Notes under the pieces: generated by a model
Databases searched by the model: none
What the model was told of the DNA's origin: nothing
Seen by the model: only the letters and a program-made list of their open reading frames with translations
Source: Rhodanobacter sp.
Lineage (GTDB): Bacteria > Pseudomonadota > Gammaproteobacteria > Xanthomonadales > Rhodanobacteraceae
Direction of reading: 5' to 3'
Assembly (NCBI GenBank): GCA_026193555.1
Contig: JAPHUU010000114.1
Location: 1 to 5,769, forward strand
Length of the DNA stretch: 5,769 bases
Made by a program: the position numbers and the translations under genes
Shown here: piece after piece, positions 5,602 through 5,769 of the stretch
How positions within the stretch are numbered: position 1 is the first letter of the stretch
Layout: each line of letters opens with the position of its first letter

Positions 5602-5769
5602 ATGACGACTGCCGCCCTGCCCACGTTTGACCAGATCCGCGACGCCGCGGCGCGCATCGCGCCACATGCGCAAGTCACCCCGGTGCTGCGCAGTGCCATG
5701 CTGGACGCCCTGGTCGGTGCCGAACTGCACTTCAAATGCGAGAACCTGCAGCGCAGTGGCGCCTTCAAG
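5602..5769 (+). CDS. Fold-type II PLP-dependent serine/threonine dehydratase family enzyme, N-terminal 56 residues, cut by the window edge
   Basis: The family deaminates serine or threonine (or racemises serine) using pyridoxal phosphate. The visible part starts MTTAALPTFDQIRDAAARIAPHA, then QVTPVLRSAMLDALVGAELHFKCENLQRSGAFK. FKxENLQRSGAFK is the conserved segment around the PLP-binding lysine in catabolic threonine dehydratases, serine racemases and threo-3-hydroxyaspartate ammonia-lyases, and the lysine should be Lys56, the last codon in the window. The opening layout (DIxxAxxRIxxxxxxTPxLxS) is also typical. The roughly 270 or more residues beyond the edge, including any regulatory ACT domain, cannot be seen, so biosynthetic IlvA versus a catabolic or racemase type is unresolved. 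The short N-terminus before the TP motif favours the catabolic/racemase group. Probably co-transcribed with the epimerase gene. Confidence 0.92.
   Translation, partial: MTTAALPTFDQIRDAAARIAPHAQVTPVLRSAMLDALVGAELHFKCENLQRSGAFK

Noticed and set aside
5576..5602. 8-codon ORF (MNHCPGDS) overlapping both the epimerase stop and the dehydratase start
   Set aside because: It overlaps by ATGA and TGATG, but it is too short to support and the dehydratase has its own ribosome-binding site inside it.

Overview
The window is GC-rich chromosomal DNA from a proteobacterium, most likely a gammaproteobacterium of the Xanthomonadales (Rhodanobacter/Dyella-like). This rests on base composition and the E. coli-like character of the housekeeping proteins. 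The placement is inference, and nothing here fixes the genus.

Layout: (1) 1-1023, minus strand, is the N-terminal half of mnmG (gidA), cut by the window edge. (2) 1024-1602 is about 580 bp with no convincing protein gene but much structure: paired dyads in the mnmG leader, a 10-bp UUCG hairpin, a perfect 16-bp hairpin that ends in a T-run when read on the minus strand, a long 13-bp-arm hairpin with a GGA-rich loop, a cluster of dyads, and a perfect-consensus sigma-54 (-24/-12) promoter. (3) 1603-1773, plus strand, is a 56-codon gene for a very acidic protein of unknown function, which that promoter should drive. A 20-codon basic ORF overlaps its stop as TGATG. (4) 1860-4508, minus strand, is a complete pepN (M1 aminopeptidase N), convergent with the small gene. 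(5) 4581-5579, plus strand, is a galactose mutarotase/aldose 1-epimerase family gene, divergent from pepN. It is followed after 22 bp by (6) the start of a fold-type II PLP enzyme of the serine/threonine dehydratase family, cut by the right edge just at its predicted PLP lysine.

The three large genes are ordinary metabolism: tRNA wobble modification, peptide turnover and sugar anomer interconversion. They do not form one pathway. The epimerase and dehydratase genes are probably co-transcribed. The part worth a second look is 1040-1835. It holds a sigma-54 promoter feeding one tiny acidic ORF, and next to it an orphan terminator-like hairpin pair on the opposite strand that suggests an unannotated small RNA. 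I see no mobile element, CRISPR array, tRNA or rRNA.
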